DNA of 64,000 bases from RBG-16-66-20 sp035308765 (lineage in GTDB: Bacteria; Pseudomonadota; Gammaproteobacteria; Burkholderiales; SG8-39): positions 6,775 to 70,774 of the forward strand of contig DATGGA010000025.1 in NCBI GenBank assembly GCA_035308765.1. Reading direction: 5' to 3'. Shown here one piece after another: positions 17,276 to 25,192 of this stretch; position 1 is the stretch's first letter; each line of letters begins with the position of its first letter. A program made the position numbers and the translations under genes. Under the pieces are notes generated by a model. The model saw only the letters and a list, made by a program, of their open reading frames with translations, was not told the DNA's origin and ran no database searches.

Positions 17276-20200
17276 ATGAAAGTATTCCAACAAAACCTGA
17301 TGACAGCGCTGCTCGCCTTCCTGTTGACGGCCGCGACCGTGCCGGCCTTGGCGGCGGGCGTCGACCTCGTGGGAGACGACACGGACCTGTTCACGACGAA
17401 TCCAAGCATCCCGGCGGAGGTTCCGAACGTCCTGGTCGTCCTGGACAATACCTCTAACTGGTCGCAGCAGGCGCAGCAATGGCCTGCGACTCTCGATCCA
17501 GCCTGCGTGAGCGCGGGGATGACCGGCACCGCCCAAGGTGATGCCGAGATCTGCGCAATTTTCCTTACCATCCAGAATCTGACGTCGTCGGTGAACGTGG
17601 GCCTGATGATGTTCGACGATCAAAACAAGGGCGCATACGTCCGTTTTCCGATGGGTTCCATGACGCCGGCCAATATCGCGACGTTCAAGTCGATCTTGGT
17701 CAACATCAGTACCAACAATCCGGGCGACAAGACCAGCTCGAACACGGCGTACGAGAACCCGATGAACGACGTGTTCCGTTACTTCAACAGCCTGGCGACC
17801 TTAACGCAAAACGCAGCGCCCACGCCGCAGGCGAACGTCGGCGGCTACACCGATTCGACGATGAATAACTTCAGCTTTCTCCCCGGACAGAGCGGCGATA
17901 CCTGCGGTTTCGACTACATCATCTTCATCGGCAACGGCTTTCCAAACGCCGGCAGCCTCACGCCCGACATGGCCACTGCCTCCGGGTTGCTAAACGACTC
18001 GGCGAATATCGTCCTGAACACGACGCCGATCCAGAACACCGGCAGCAACGCCGACGTATGGTCGCGTTTTCTCTTTCAGTACGGGGTCAAAGTGGGTGCC
18101 GGCGCCTACCGCCATGTCACGACCTACACGATCAACGTCTGCAACGCCAAATGCACGGCAAACCAGACGGCCTTGAACCAGATCACGCTGCTGCAAAGCA
18201 TGGCCACCGTGAGCCAGGGCAAGTATTTTCTCGCCACGAGTATCGGCGCGATCGAATCCGCTCTAGCCAGTATTTTTGCGGAAGTGCAAGCGGTCAACAG
18301 CGTGTTCGCAGCAACGACGCTGCCGGTTTCGATCAACGTGCGCGGCACCAACCTGAACCAGGTGTACATCGGCGTGTTCCGGCCGGATCCGACCTCCAGC
18401 CCGCGCTGGTTCGGCAACCTGAAGCAGTATCAACTTGGCCTCAATGCCTCGACGAACTCCCTGCAGCTCGTCGACGCGACCGGCGCGCAAGCGGTGAACC
18501 TCAACACGGGATTCATCACGAACACGGCAACGAGCTTTTGGACGACCACCTATAACGCCCAGGGCACCACGCCGGCGCTGGGATTCTGGTCATTCCGCGG
18601 GCCAAGTTACGCCACCACGGATGTCGGCAAGGATCAGGACTCGCCGGATGGCGACCTCGTCGAGAAAGGCGGCGGCGCGGAAATGATCCGCATGACCTAT
18701 CCCATGCCAGACTCGACCGCCGCGCAGACGCGCAACCTGTACACCTGCACCGGCTCCTGCGCCGCGGGAAGCACGCTGTCAAGCTATCTTTTCAATACCT
18801 CTAACTCCGATATCACCGCGGCGCTGCTGGGCACATTCCAAGCAATCAGCGTATCGTCGCTTAGCGCTTCGGGGACGACGGCCACCGCCGTAACGTCCGC
18901 GGCCCATGGATTTTCTGTCGGGAATGTCGTCACAATCGCCGGCGCCGTGCCCAATCTGTTCAACGGCAATTACACTATTGTCACCGTCCCGAACGCGACC
19001 AGCTTTACCTACACGCTTTCGTCTGCGCCGGATACGACGCACGCATACGTGACGCTGCCGGGATACACGCTCGTACCGGCCACGGATCTCGTCACGGTCT
19101 CTGGAGCGACGCCAACCGCCTACAACGTCGCCAGCACGGCAATTTCGGCGGTTGTCGGCAACGCGAACCAGTTCTCATACGTATTGGGTTCATCGCCGAC
19201 AACGGCGGCCAGCGGATATTCAGTTACGGGGATACGTCAAGTCCAGGTGTCAAGCGGGACGAGCAAGGTCACGTGGTCAAATGGCTCGGCGTTGAACAAT
19301 GTAACGGTCTCTCTGGCCAACCACGGCTATAGCAGCGCCGATACGGTCGCCATCACAGGAGCAACGGACGCGGCCTTCAATACGGCCGGGTCGACAATCG
19401 TCAAGGTCGACAACAACACATTCACCTACACGACCGCGTCGACTCCCGCTGGCGGCACGACCACGACCGGAGTAGTGACTCTCACGGGCTCGCTGCCAAG
19501 CGGTTGGGGTAGCGGGACTGTAGTCAAGATTTCCGGCGTAACGAATCAGACGAACTACAACACTGCATCCACCGGCACCAGTATCTCGCATGTTTCCGGC
19601 AATACGTTCCAGTACACCACCTCCGGAACCGTCGCCAGCGCTGCAAGCGGCACCATGGTCGCCAACCAGGTGGTCGCGAGCGATACCAGCACGTGGACGG
19701 TCAGCTCTGCCGCAGCGCAGAGCGTCACGGCGACGGCGAACCTCGACAGCACCTGGAACATAAGCAACGTCGTTGCGAGCGGCAGCGGCAGCAACCAAAA
19801 CCTGAGTATTACGCTAAACAAGGCGCAATTTACCGATGTCGTATCCGGCAAACCGAACGTTTTGAGGCAGCTACAGGTAGGCGACGCTATCAGCATCGCG
19901 GGAACCTGCACTTACAAAGTGGGGAGCGCTACCAATCAATGCAATGGGCTCAGCATCCTCTCGGTCAGCGGCAATACTGCAAACGCAACCAACCCCAATT
20001 CCACTTCCTTTACGAATCTCAACACCTCCGTCACGGTGGTCCTCTCCGTGGGCGCAAACATCGGCACGATAAGTTTCAGTGGCGCGACAATGTTGTACGC
20101 CGGCACGAGCAGCGCGACAGGCAATTTCGGCATCCGGTTCACGCTCAGCCGCGGCCAGTACTCCGGGCAGCTCCTGCACCAGCTCGCGCCGGGGGATTCG

Positions 20201-22528
20201 CTTGCCTTCGCGAACTGCTCGTATACGGCGGGCGGCGTGAGTAATATTTGTAGCGGCACCGTCGCGGCGGTGTCTGGAAATTCCAGTATCACGAACGCCC
20301 CTCCGGTCGCTGCCAACACCTACGCAGATATTACGGGCACGGTTACCGTCGATGTGGTTCAAAGCTCGCCCGGTGCGATCAGCGCGGTCACAACGACCAA
20401 CACGGCAGCAGGCGTAGCGCCGCTCGGCACCGCAACTACACTGGCCTGGACCGGTCAAACCATCGGTGCAAATGTGGCGATCACATCCATTGTTCCCGGC
20501 CCATTGACGGTGCAAGCCGCCGGAACGATCTATGCGTCGAAGTCGGGCGATCTGACGAGCAAGGTGACCTCGATCGCCAACCAGTCGGTGGCGACCGGAA
20601 CCATTACCGCCGGCCTCGCCAGCAACCCCGATCCGAACGAGCGGGCAGAGCTTATCAACTGGGTGCGCGGCCAGGACAACAAGGACGACGAGAACATAAA
20701 CGGGATCTCCACGGACGTGCGCTCTTCCGTGCACGGCGACGTGCTGCATTCGCGGCCGGCGGTGGTCAACTACAACCGGTTCGGCGACAACAACGACGTC
20801 TACATCTTCTACGGCTCCAACGATGGCCTGCTGCGCGCGATCAAGGGGGGCCAGGCGACCGACGGCACCGCGGGCCAGGAGCAATGGGCGTTCATCGCGC
20901 CGGAATTCTTCGGCAAGGTGAAGCGCCTGCGCAACCAGACGCCGGCGATCTCTTCCACCAGTCCCAAGGACTATTTCTTCGACGGGCCGATCGGGGTCTA
21001 TACGCTCGATGCGAACAACGACGGCAAGCTCAATGCCGCGGACGGCGACAAGGTGTACCTGTTCCTGGCGATGCGCCGCGGCGGACGCATGGTCTACGCG
21101 CTCGACGTGACCAATCCGACCAGTCCCAAGCTGCTGTGGAAGCATGGCTGCACGAATCCCACCGGCACGGGAAGCACCGGCGGCTGCGACACCGGATGGG
21201 ACCAGCTTGGGCAAACCTGGTCCCAGCCGCAGTTGGCCTACCTGAACGCCTTTCCCACTACGCTCGCGCTCATTTTCGGGGCGGGCTACGACTCGCCGGC
21301 CGAGGATTTCCAGCCCTGCGTTGTTACCGCGTTCAATTCCGGCTCGGTCACCGGCTTGACGAATGTCGTCTTCCCGATCCCGATGACGACCGCCAACTGT
21401 CCGCCGACGGGCGGCACCAGCACGACGAACAACCGGACCATGGGCCGCGGCATATTCATCGTCAACGCCGCGACCGGGGCGATACTGCAGCGGATCGGCC
21501 CAGATTCGAGCGCCAACCTGCAAGTCACCGGGATGACTTACGCCATTCCGGCGGACCTGGCGATCCTCAAGAACCGCGCCAACACCAGCGCGCGCGCATC
21601 GTCGATCGGCACGGAAAGCGTCACGGCCGGCTACATCGACAGGATCTACGCACCGGACACCGGCGGCAACGTGTGGCGGATCGACGTATCGGATTCCAAC
21701 ACCGCCAACTGGGTGGCGACGCAATTCGCCTCGATCGCGCCCGCGAGCGGCTCCTCGACGACGACCGGATCGCCGGCGGCGGCGAACATGCGCAAGCTCG
21801 AATTCCAGTCCGACGTGGTCTACTCGAGCGACGCGAACGGCAGCTTCGACGCGGTGCTCGTGGGCAGCGGAGACCGCGAGCATCCCTTCGACCAGGTCGT
21901 TGCCAACCGCTTCTACATGTTGAAGGACCGCAATGTCGCCACCATCACGCCCGCGATGGTGACGCCGACGCCGCCGGCGACGATCACGGAGAGCGGCCTT
22001 TTCGACATCACCAACGGCTGCCTGCAAAGCGCGACTAACTGCACGGGATCGCAAACGCAAGCCACCGCGGCGGCTTCATTGCTGGGCGCTTCAGGATGGC
22101 TGATGCAGCTCGCCAACACCGGCGAGAAAACGATCGCGCCGGCCACGACGGCGAACGGCACGGTCATATTCAACACCAACCAGCCGAAACAGGACACGGT
22201 CACCGGTACCGCGAACAACACGACGTCGGGCGCGGGCAATTCCTGCGTTTCCGATCTCGGCACCGCCCGGCAGTACGGGGTGAGCTTCCTGAACGGCAAC
22301 CCCTCGTATATCTACAACCAGCTGCCCTCGCAATACGTTCCCACGTCGGGCCTCGGCCGCTACGCCACCTTCGCCGGCGGCGGGTTCCTGCCGCAGCCGG
22401 TGCCTGCGGTCGTGCAGATCGGCGGCAAGTACTACCAGACGATAATTTCGGGCGTGACCACCACCAACCCGGGAGGCTTGTCGCTCCAGAATCGCGTGCG
22501 GACTTACTGGTACAAGAAGGTGGATTGA
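17276..22528 (+). CDS. pilY1: Type IV pilus tip adhesin PilY1
   Basis: The 1750-residue protein starts at ATG 17276, with ctggagcaatc as SD, and has a signal peptide ending AALA. Residues about 45-500 hold a von Willebrand A-like domain with a degenerate MIDAS (LDNTSNWS at 56-63). Residues about 523-800 contain four degenerate repeats of roughly 60 residues of the type HGFSVGNVVTIAGA...FNGNY...TSFTYT. Residues about 820-1030 hold two copies of another unit with paired Cys (IAGTCTYKVG / FANCSYTAGG). From about 1100 to the end runs the PilY1 beta-propeller, with the calcium loop DANNDGKLNAAD at 1245-1256 and a final Trp-rich end. PilY1 sits at the pilus tip with the minor pilins and controls adhesion and twitching. 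It is longer than typical PilY1 (about 1000-1200 residues) because of the middle insertions. Confidence 0.93.
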   Translation: MKVFQQNLMTALLAFLLTAATVPALAAGVDLVGDDTDLFTTNPSIPAEVPNVLVVLDNTSNWSQQAQQWPATLDPACVSAGMTGTAQGDAEICAIFLTIQNLTSSVNVGLMMFDDQNKGAYVRFPMGSMTPANIATFKSILVNISTNNPGDKTSSNTAYENPMNDVFRYFNSLATLTQNAAPTPQANVGGYTDSTMNNFSFLPGQSGDTCGFDYIIFIGNGFPNAGSLTPDMATASGLLNDSANIVLNTTPIQNTGSNADVWSRFLFQYGVKVGAGAYRHVTTYTINVCNAKCTANQTALNQITLLQSMATVSQGKYFLATSIGAIESALASIFAEVQAVNSVFAATTLPVSINVRGTNLNQVYIGVFRPDPTSSPRWFGNLKQYQLGLNASTNSLQLVDATGAQAVNLNTGFITNTATSFWTTTYNAQGTTPALGFWSFRGPSYATTDVGKDQDSPDGDLVEKGGGAEMIRMTYPMPDSTAAQTRNLYTCTGSCAAGSTLSSYLFNTSNSDITAALLGTFQAISVSSLSASGTTATAVTSAAHGFSVGNVVTIAGAVPNLFNGNYTIVTVPNATSFTYTLSSAPDTTHAYVTLPGYTLVPATDLVTVSGATPTAYNVASTAISAVVGNANQFSYVLGSSPTTAASGYSVTGIRQVQVSSGTSKVTWSNGSALNNVTVSLANHGYSSADTVAITGATDAAFNTAGSTIVKVDNNTFTYTTASTPAGGTTTTGVVTLTGSLPSGWGSGTVVKISGVTNQTNYNTASTGTSISHVSGNTFQYTTSGTVASAASGTMVANQVVASDTSTWTVSSAAAQSVTATANLDSTWNISNVVASGSGSNQNLSITLNKAQFTDVVSGKPNVLRQLQVGDAISIAGTCTYKVGSATNQCNGLSILSVSGNTANATNPNSTSFTNLNTSVTVVLSVGANIGTISFSGATMLYAGTSSATGNFGIRFTLSRGQYSGQLLHQLAPGDSLAFANCSYTAGGVSNICSGTVAAVSGNSSITNAPPVAANTYADITGTVTVDVVQSSPGAISAVTTTNTAAGVAPLGTATTLAWTGQTIGANVAITSIVPGPLTVQAAGTIYASKSGDLTSKVTSIANQSVATGTITAGLASNPDPNERAELINWVRGQDNKDDENINGISTDVRSSVHGDVLHSRPAVVNYNRFGDNNDVYIFYGSNDGLLRAIKGGQATDGTAGQEQWAFIAPEFFGKVKRLRNQTPAISSTSPKDYFFDGPIGVYTLDANNDGKLNAADGDKVYLFLAMRRGGRMVYALDVTNPTSPKLLWKHGCTNPTGTGSTGGCDTGWDQLGQTWSQPQLAYLNAFPTTLALIFGAGYDSPAEDFQPCVVTAFNSGSVTGLTNVVFPIPMTTANCPPTGGTSTTNNRTMGRGIFIVNAATGAILQRIGPDSSANLQVTGMTYAIPADLAILKNRANTSARASSIGTESVTAGYIDRIYAPDTGGNVWRIDVSDSNTANWVATQFASIAPASGSSTTTGSPAAANMRKLEFQSDVVYSSDANGSFDAVLVGSGDREHPFDQVVANRFYMLKDRNVATITPAMVTPTPPATITESGLFDITNGCLQSATNCTGSQTQATAAASLLGASGWLMQLANTGEKTIAPATTANGTVIFNTNQPKQDTVTGTANNTTSGAGNSCVSDLGTARQYGVSFLNGNPSYIYNQLPSQYVPTSGLGRYATFAGGGFLPQPVPAVVQIGGKYYQTIISGVTTTNPGGLSLQNRVRTYWYKKVD

Positions 22529-22551
22529 CCGCCCGGAACTTCAACGGGCGG
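22529..22551. terminator. Hairpin between pilY1 and the convergent DUF4124-glutaredoxin gene
   Basis: A perfect 7-bp stem CCGCCCG/CGGGCGG (22529-22535 with 22545-22551, loop of nine) begins directly after the pilY1 stop. The following bases are not a T tract, so it is only a weak rho-independent terminator candidate. Confidence 0.4.
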
Positions 22552-22568
22552 GACCGTTTCCGCGCGGA

Positions 22569-23204
22569 TTACTTGTTTTCCCCGGGAACGCCGTAGGGAC
22601 CTGGTTTCGGCGGAGCGCCCTGCAGGCCGCTGGAATCGTAGGGTCCGGGCTTTGCCGCCGGCCCGCTCGGGGCCACGGGCTCGGCGACAGGAGGCGGCTG
22701 GAAGCCTTCGGGCGGGGCGGGCGCAGCCTGCGAGCGCGCCGGGAACGCGCCTGCCGGCGGATAGCCGGCGGAATCCAGCAGCGCGTCGTAGGCGCCCGGA
22801 TCGAAACCGCTTTGCGCCGATCGTCCCACGACGAGTGCCGGCACCTTCTCCGTATTGGCCGCCTTCTTGAGCTGCTCGAGAGTCGAGGGCGTCCAGACCT
22901 GTATTTCAGTGAATGGCACACCGCGCTTGTTGAGCACGCTGCGCGCCGAATCGCATGCCTCCTTGCAGCCGGGAGCGGTGTACAACGTAACCGGAAAATT
23001 CTTCTGCAGTTCCGCGAGTTCGAAGGGGGGCGGCGCAGCCGCGGGCTTCGCGGTCGCCAATTTCGATTCGCGCACGTCCTTCGCGCCCGCCGGCGGCGTG
23101 TCGCCAAACTGGGTATGTCCCTTCTCGTCTGTCCAACGGTACAGTTGCGCTTGCGCGACGCCCGCAAACGCGACCATGCCAAGCAATATTGCCCGTAAAA
23201 TCAT
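22569..23204 (-). CDS. DUF4124-glutaredoxin-like fusion, exported
   Basis: This 211-residue protein starts at ATG 23204. A signal peptide (ILRAILLGMVAFAGVAQA) is followed by the DUF4124 motif LYRWTDEKGHTQFGDTPPAG. Residues about 70-145 form a glutaredoxin/thioredoxin-like domain: VTLYTAPGCKEACDSARSVL, then a VPFTEIQVW strand and KVPALVVG. The active site reads CKEAC, so the Cys spacing is one residue longer than the usual CxxC. The C-terminus is a Pro/Ala-rich tail with repeated KPGPY. The role is probably periplasmic thiol chemistry, but the substrate is unknown. It converges on pilY1. Confidence 0.8.
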   Translation of the reverse strand: MILRAILLGMVAFAGVAQAQLYRWTDEKGHTQFGDTPPAGAKDVRESKLATAKPAAAPPPFELAELQKNFPVTLYTAPGCKEACDSARSVLNKRGVPFTEIQVWTPSTLEQLKKAANTEKVPALVVGRSAQSGFDPGAYDALLDSAGYPPAGAFPARSQAAPAPPEGFQPPPVAEPVAPSGPAAKPGPYDSSGLQGAPPKPGPYGVPGENK

Positions 23205-23236
23205 GCGCGAATAATACCATTCCGCCCAGCGAACTC

Positions 23237-24166
23237 TCAGCGCTCCTGCGCGAGTTCGCGCGGCAGCGTGAAGACGACGTGCTCGGCGATGCCCTCCAGC
23301 GGCCGCACGCTCTTCGCGCCCAGTTCCAGCAGCCGCTCTATAAGTTCGTTCACCAGCACTTCCGGCGCCGAAGCGCCCGCCGTAACGCCGACCCGCGGTT
23401 TGCCCGCGATCCACTCCGGCTTCAGTCCCGCGGCGTTGTCCACCATGTAGGCGTCCACGCCCATGTTCTGCGCCACTTCGCGCAGGCGGTTGGAGTTGGA
23501 GCTGTTGGGCGAGCCCACCACGATCACCACGTCGCAGCGCGGCGCCATGAACTTGACCGCGTCCTGGCGGTTCTGCGTCGCGTAGCAGATGTCGTCCCGC
23601 TTCGGTCCGCGTATCAGCGGAAAGCGCGCCCGCAGCGCGGTGACGATCAGCGCGGCGTCGTCCACCGACAGCGTGGTCTGGGTCACGTAGGCGAGCTTGC
23701 CGGGGTTCGCGACCGCGAGCCGCGCCACGTCGTCCACTGTCTCGACCAGGTGCATGCCGCCGTCCGCCTGGCCCATGGTGCCCTCGGACTCCGGATGGCC
23801 GCGGTGGCCGATCATCACGATCTCGTAGCCCTCGCGCAGCATCTTCGATACTTCGACGTGAACCTTGGTCACGAGCGGGCAGGTGGCGTCGAACACCTTC
23901 AGGCCGCGCGCCTCGGCGTCGCGCCGGATTTCCCTGGAGACGCCGTGGGCGGAGAAAATCACGGTGCTGCCGCGCGGCACCTCGTCCAGCTCCTCGACGA
24001 AAACCGCGCCCTTCTTCCGCAGGTCTTCGACCACGTACTTGTTGTGCACGATCTCGTGGCGCACGTAGATCGGCGCGCCGCGCTGCTGCAGCGCGCGTTC
24101 CACGATTTCGATCGCGCGTTCGACGCCGGCGCAGAAGCCGCGGGGGTTGGCGAGCAGGACATCCAT
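23237..24166 (-). CDS. ispH: 4-hydroxy-3-methylbut-2-enyl diphosphate reductase
   Basis: IspH (309 residues) performs the last step of the MEP pathway, reducing HMBPP to IPP and DMAPP with a [4Fe-4S] cluster. All three cluster Cys are present: GFCAGV near residue 12, DATCPLV near 96 and ICYATQNRQ near 193. The catalytic Glu is in SEGTMGQ near 126. The start ATG 24166 gives the canonical MDVLLANPRGFCAGV. Upstream codons belong to the shadow of the HD gene. Two other isoprenoid genes, dxs and ispA, are at 45172-47978. Confidence 0.96.
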   Translation of the reverse strand: MDVLLANPRGFCAGVERAIEIVERALQQRGAPIYVRHEIVHNKYVVEDLRKKGAVFVEELDEVPRGSTVIFSAHGVSREIRRDAEARGLKVFDATCPLVTKVHVEVSKMLREGYEIVMIGHRGHPESEGTMGQADGGMHLVETVDDVARLAVANPGKLAYVTQTTLSVDDAALIVTALRARFPLIRGPKRDDICYATQNRQDAVKFMAPRCDVVIVVGSPNSSNSNRLREVAQNMGVDAYMVDNAAGLKPEWIAGKPRVGVTAGASAPEVLVNELIERLLELGAKSVRPLEGIAEHVVFTLPRELAQER

Positions 24167-24177
24167 AGGGCGAGATT

Positions 24178-24720
24178 CTACGGCTTGCGCAGGTACGCGG
24201 TGTCGAACGCGGCTTCGAGCCGCGGATGGCTGCCGCGCAATCCGTCGATCACCCGCTTTGCCCATTCGAAGTACTCCTGGCGGCGCTGCAGGTCCCACTT
24301 GGCCGGCGGCCGGTCGGCGACATCCCTCAGGTTGCAGATCTTGTCGGCCAGCTTGACCAGCTTGGCGCCCGCGCTCAGGCCCGCGGCATGCTCGATCTGC
24401 AGCCGCTTGCGGTCGGCCTTGGGGAGATTCTGGTCGTCGGTCACCTCGGCGACCATGCCCGCGATGCGGCGGCCGAAATGCTCGACCAGTTCTTCGAAGG
24501 TGGTGTCGGTGTCCTCGATGGTGTCGTGCAGCAGGGCCGCGGCCAGCACTTCGATATCGCCGACGCCACCCTCGCCCGCCAGCACCTCGGCCAGCGCGAT
24601 CGGATGGTTGATGTAAGGCGAGGCCTCGGCGTCCTTGCGCCGCTGATCCCGATGCTTGTGCGCCGCGAACGACAGCGCCCTTAGCAGCAGCGCCAGGTTC
24701 AACTCAGGCGCCTTTTTCAC
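24178..24720 (-). CDS. Small HD-domain (p)ppGpp hydrolase-like protein (MESH1/SAH type)
   Basis: The 180-residue protein is a stand-alone HD domain. Metal-binding motifs are AHKHRDQRRKD...PYINHP near residues 19-43, ALLHDTIEDTDTT near 62-74 and KLVKLADKICNLRD near 120-133. These match the hydrolase half of RelA/SpoT and the small hydrolases MESH1 and SAH. There is no synthetase domain. Metazoan MESH1 cleaves ppGpp and NADPH, so either substrate is possible here. It overlaps lspA by 17 bases and lies 11 bases before ispH, so it sits where many Proteobacteria carry fkpB between lspA and ispH. Confidence 0.88.
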   Translation of the reverse strand: MKKAPELNLALLLRALSFAAHKHRDQRRKDAEASPYINHPIALAEVLAGEGGVGDIEVLAAALLHDTIEDTDTTFEELVEHFGRRIAGMVAEVTDDQNLPKADRKRLQIEHAAGLSAGAKLVKLADKICNLRDVADRPPAKWDLQRRQEYFEWAKRVIDGLRGSHPRLEAAFDTAYLRKP

Positions 24721-25192
24721 GGCTCGCCGGCTCGCGGTGCAGGAAACCCTCCAGGATCAGGATCCCGGCGCCGATCGTGATCGCCGAATCGGCGACGTTG
24801 AAAGCCGGCCAGTGCCAGCCCATGGCATGGAAATCGAGAAAATCGACCACGTGGCCGTAGGCGATGCGGTCGTAGAGGTTGCCGAGCGCCCCGCCCAGAA
24901 TGAGCGCCAGGCCGCTGCAGAAAAGAACTTTGTTTTTATTTCTCAGGATCAGAAAAGCAATGACGACGGAAGCCGCGATGGCGAACGCGGCGAACAGGAG
25001 GGTCTGCCAGCCCTGCGCCGAGGCGAGGAAACTGAATGCCGCTCCCTTGTTGAACACCAGAACGAGATTGAAGAACGGCGCCACGGTACGGGCCTCCCCG
25101 GGCGAAAACGACGCCAGCACGGCTATCTTGGTCAGGTAGTCCAGCGCAATAACCAGGACCGCAAGACCGAACCAGCGTGCCGCCCTAGGCAT
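24704..25192 (-). CDS. lspA: Lipoprotein signal peptidase (signal peptidase II)
   Basis: LspA (162 residues) is a four-helix inner-membrane aspartyl protease that removes the signal peptide of prolipoproteins. The catalytic Asp residues lie in GNLYDRI (near 115) and FNVADSAI (near 136). The signature FNKGAAFSF is near 50. The start ATG 25192 overlaps the ileS stop by eight bases, implying coupled translation. A patch of A/T-ending codons encodes RNKNKVLF (about 24925-24945), unlike the rest of the gene. Confidence 0.95.
   Translation of the reverse strand: MPRAARWFGLAVLVIALDYLTKIAVLASFSPGEARTVAPFFNLVLVFNKGAAFSFLASAQGWQTLLFAAFAIAASVVIAFLILRNKNKVLFCSGLALILGGALGNLYDRIAYGHVVDFLDFHAMGWHWPAFNVADSAITIGAGILILEGFLHREPASREKGA

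Noticed and set aside
18880..20370. PilY1 repeats as a CRISPR array or DNA satellite
   Set aside because: Repeats are seen at protein level only, diverged in DNA, and lie inside one continuous coding frame.
23189..24616. 475-codon plus-strand frame across ispH and the HD gene
   Set aside because: Antisense to well-supported genes on the minus strand; the composition is typical of GC-rich shadow frames.
24178..24720. The HD gene as a full RelA/SpoT
   Set aside because: Only the hydrolase domain is present; there is no synthetase, TGS or ACT domain.
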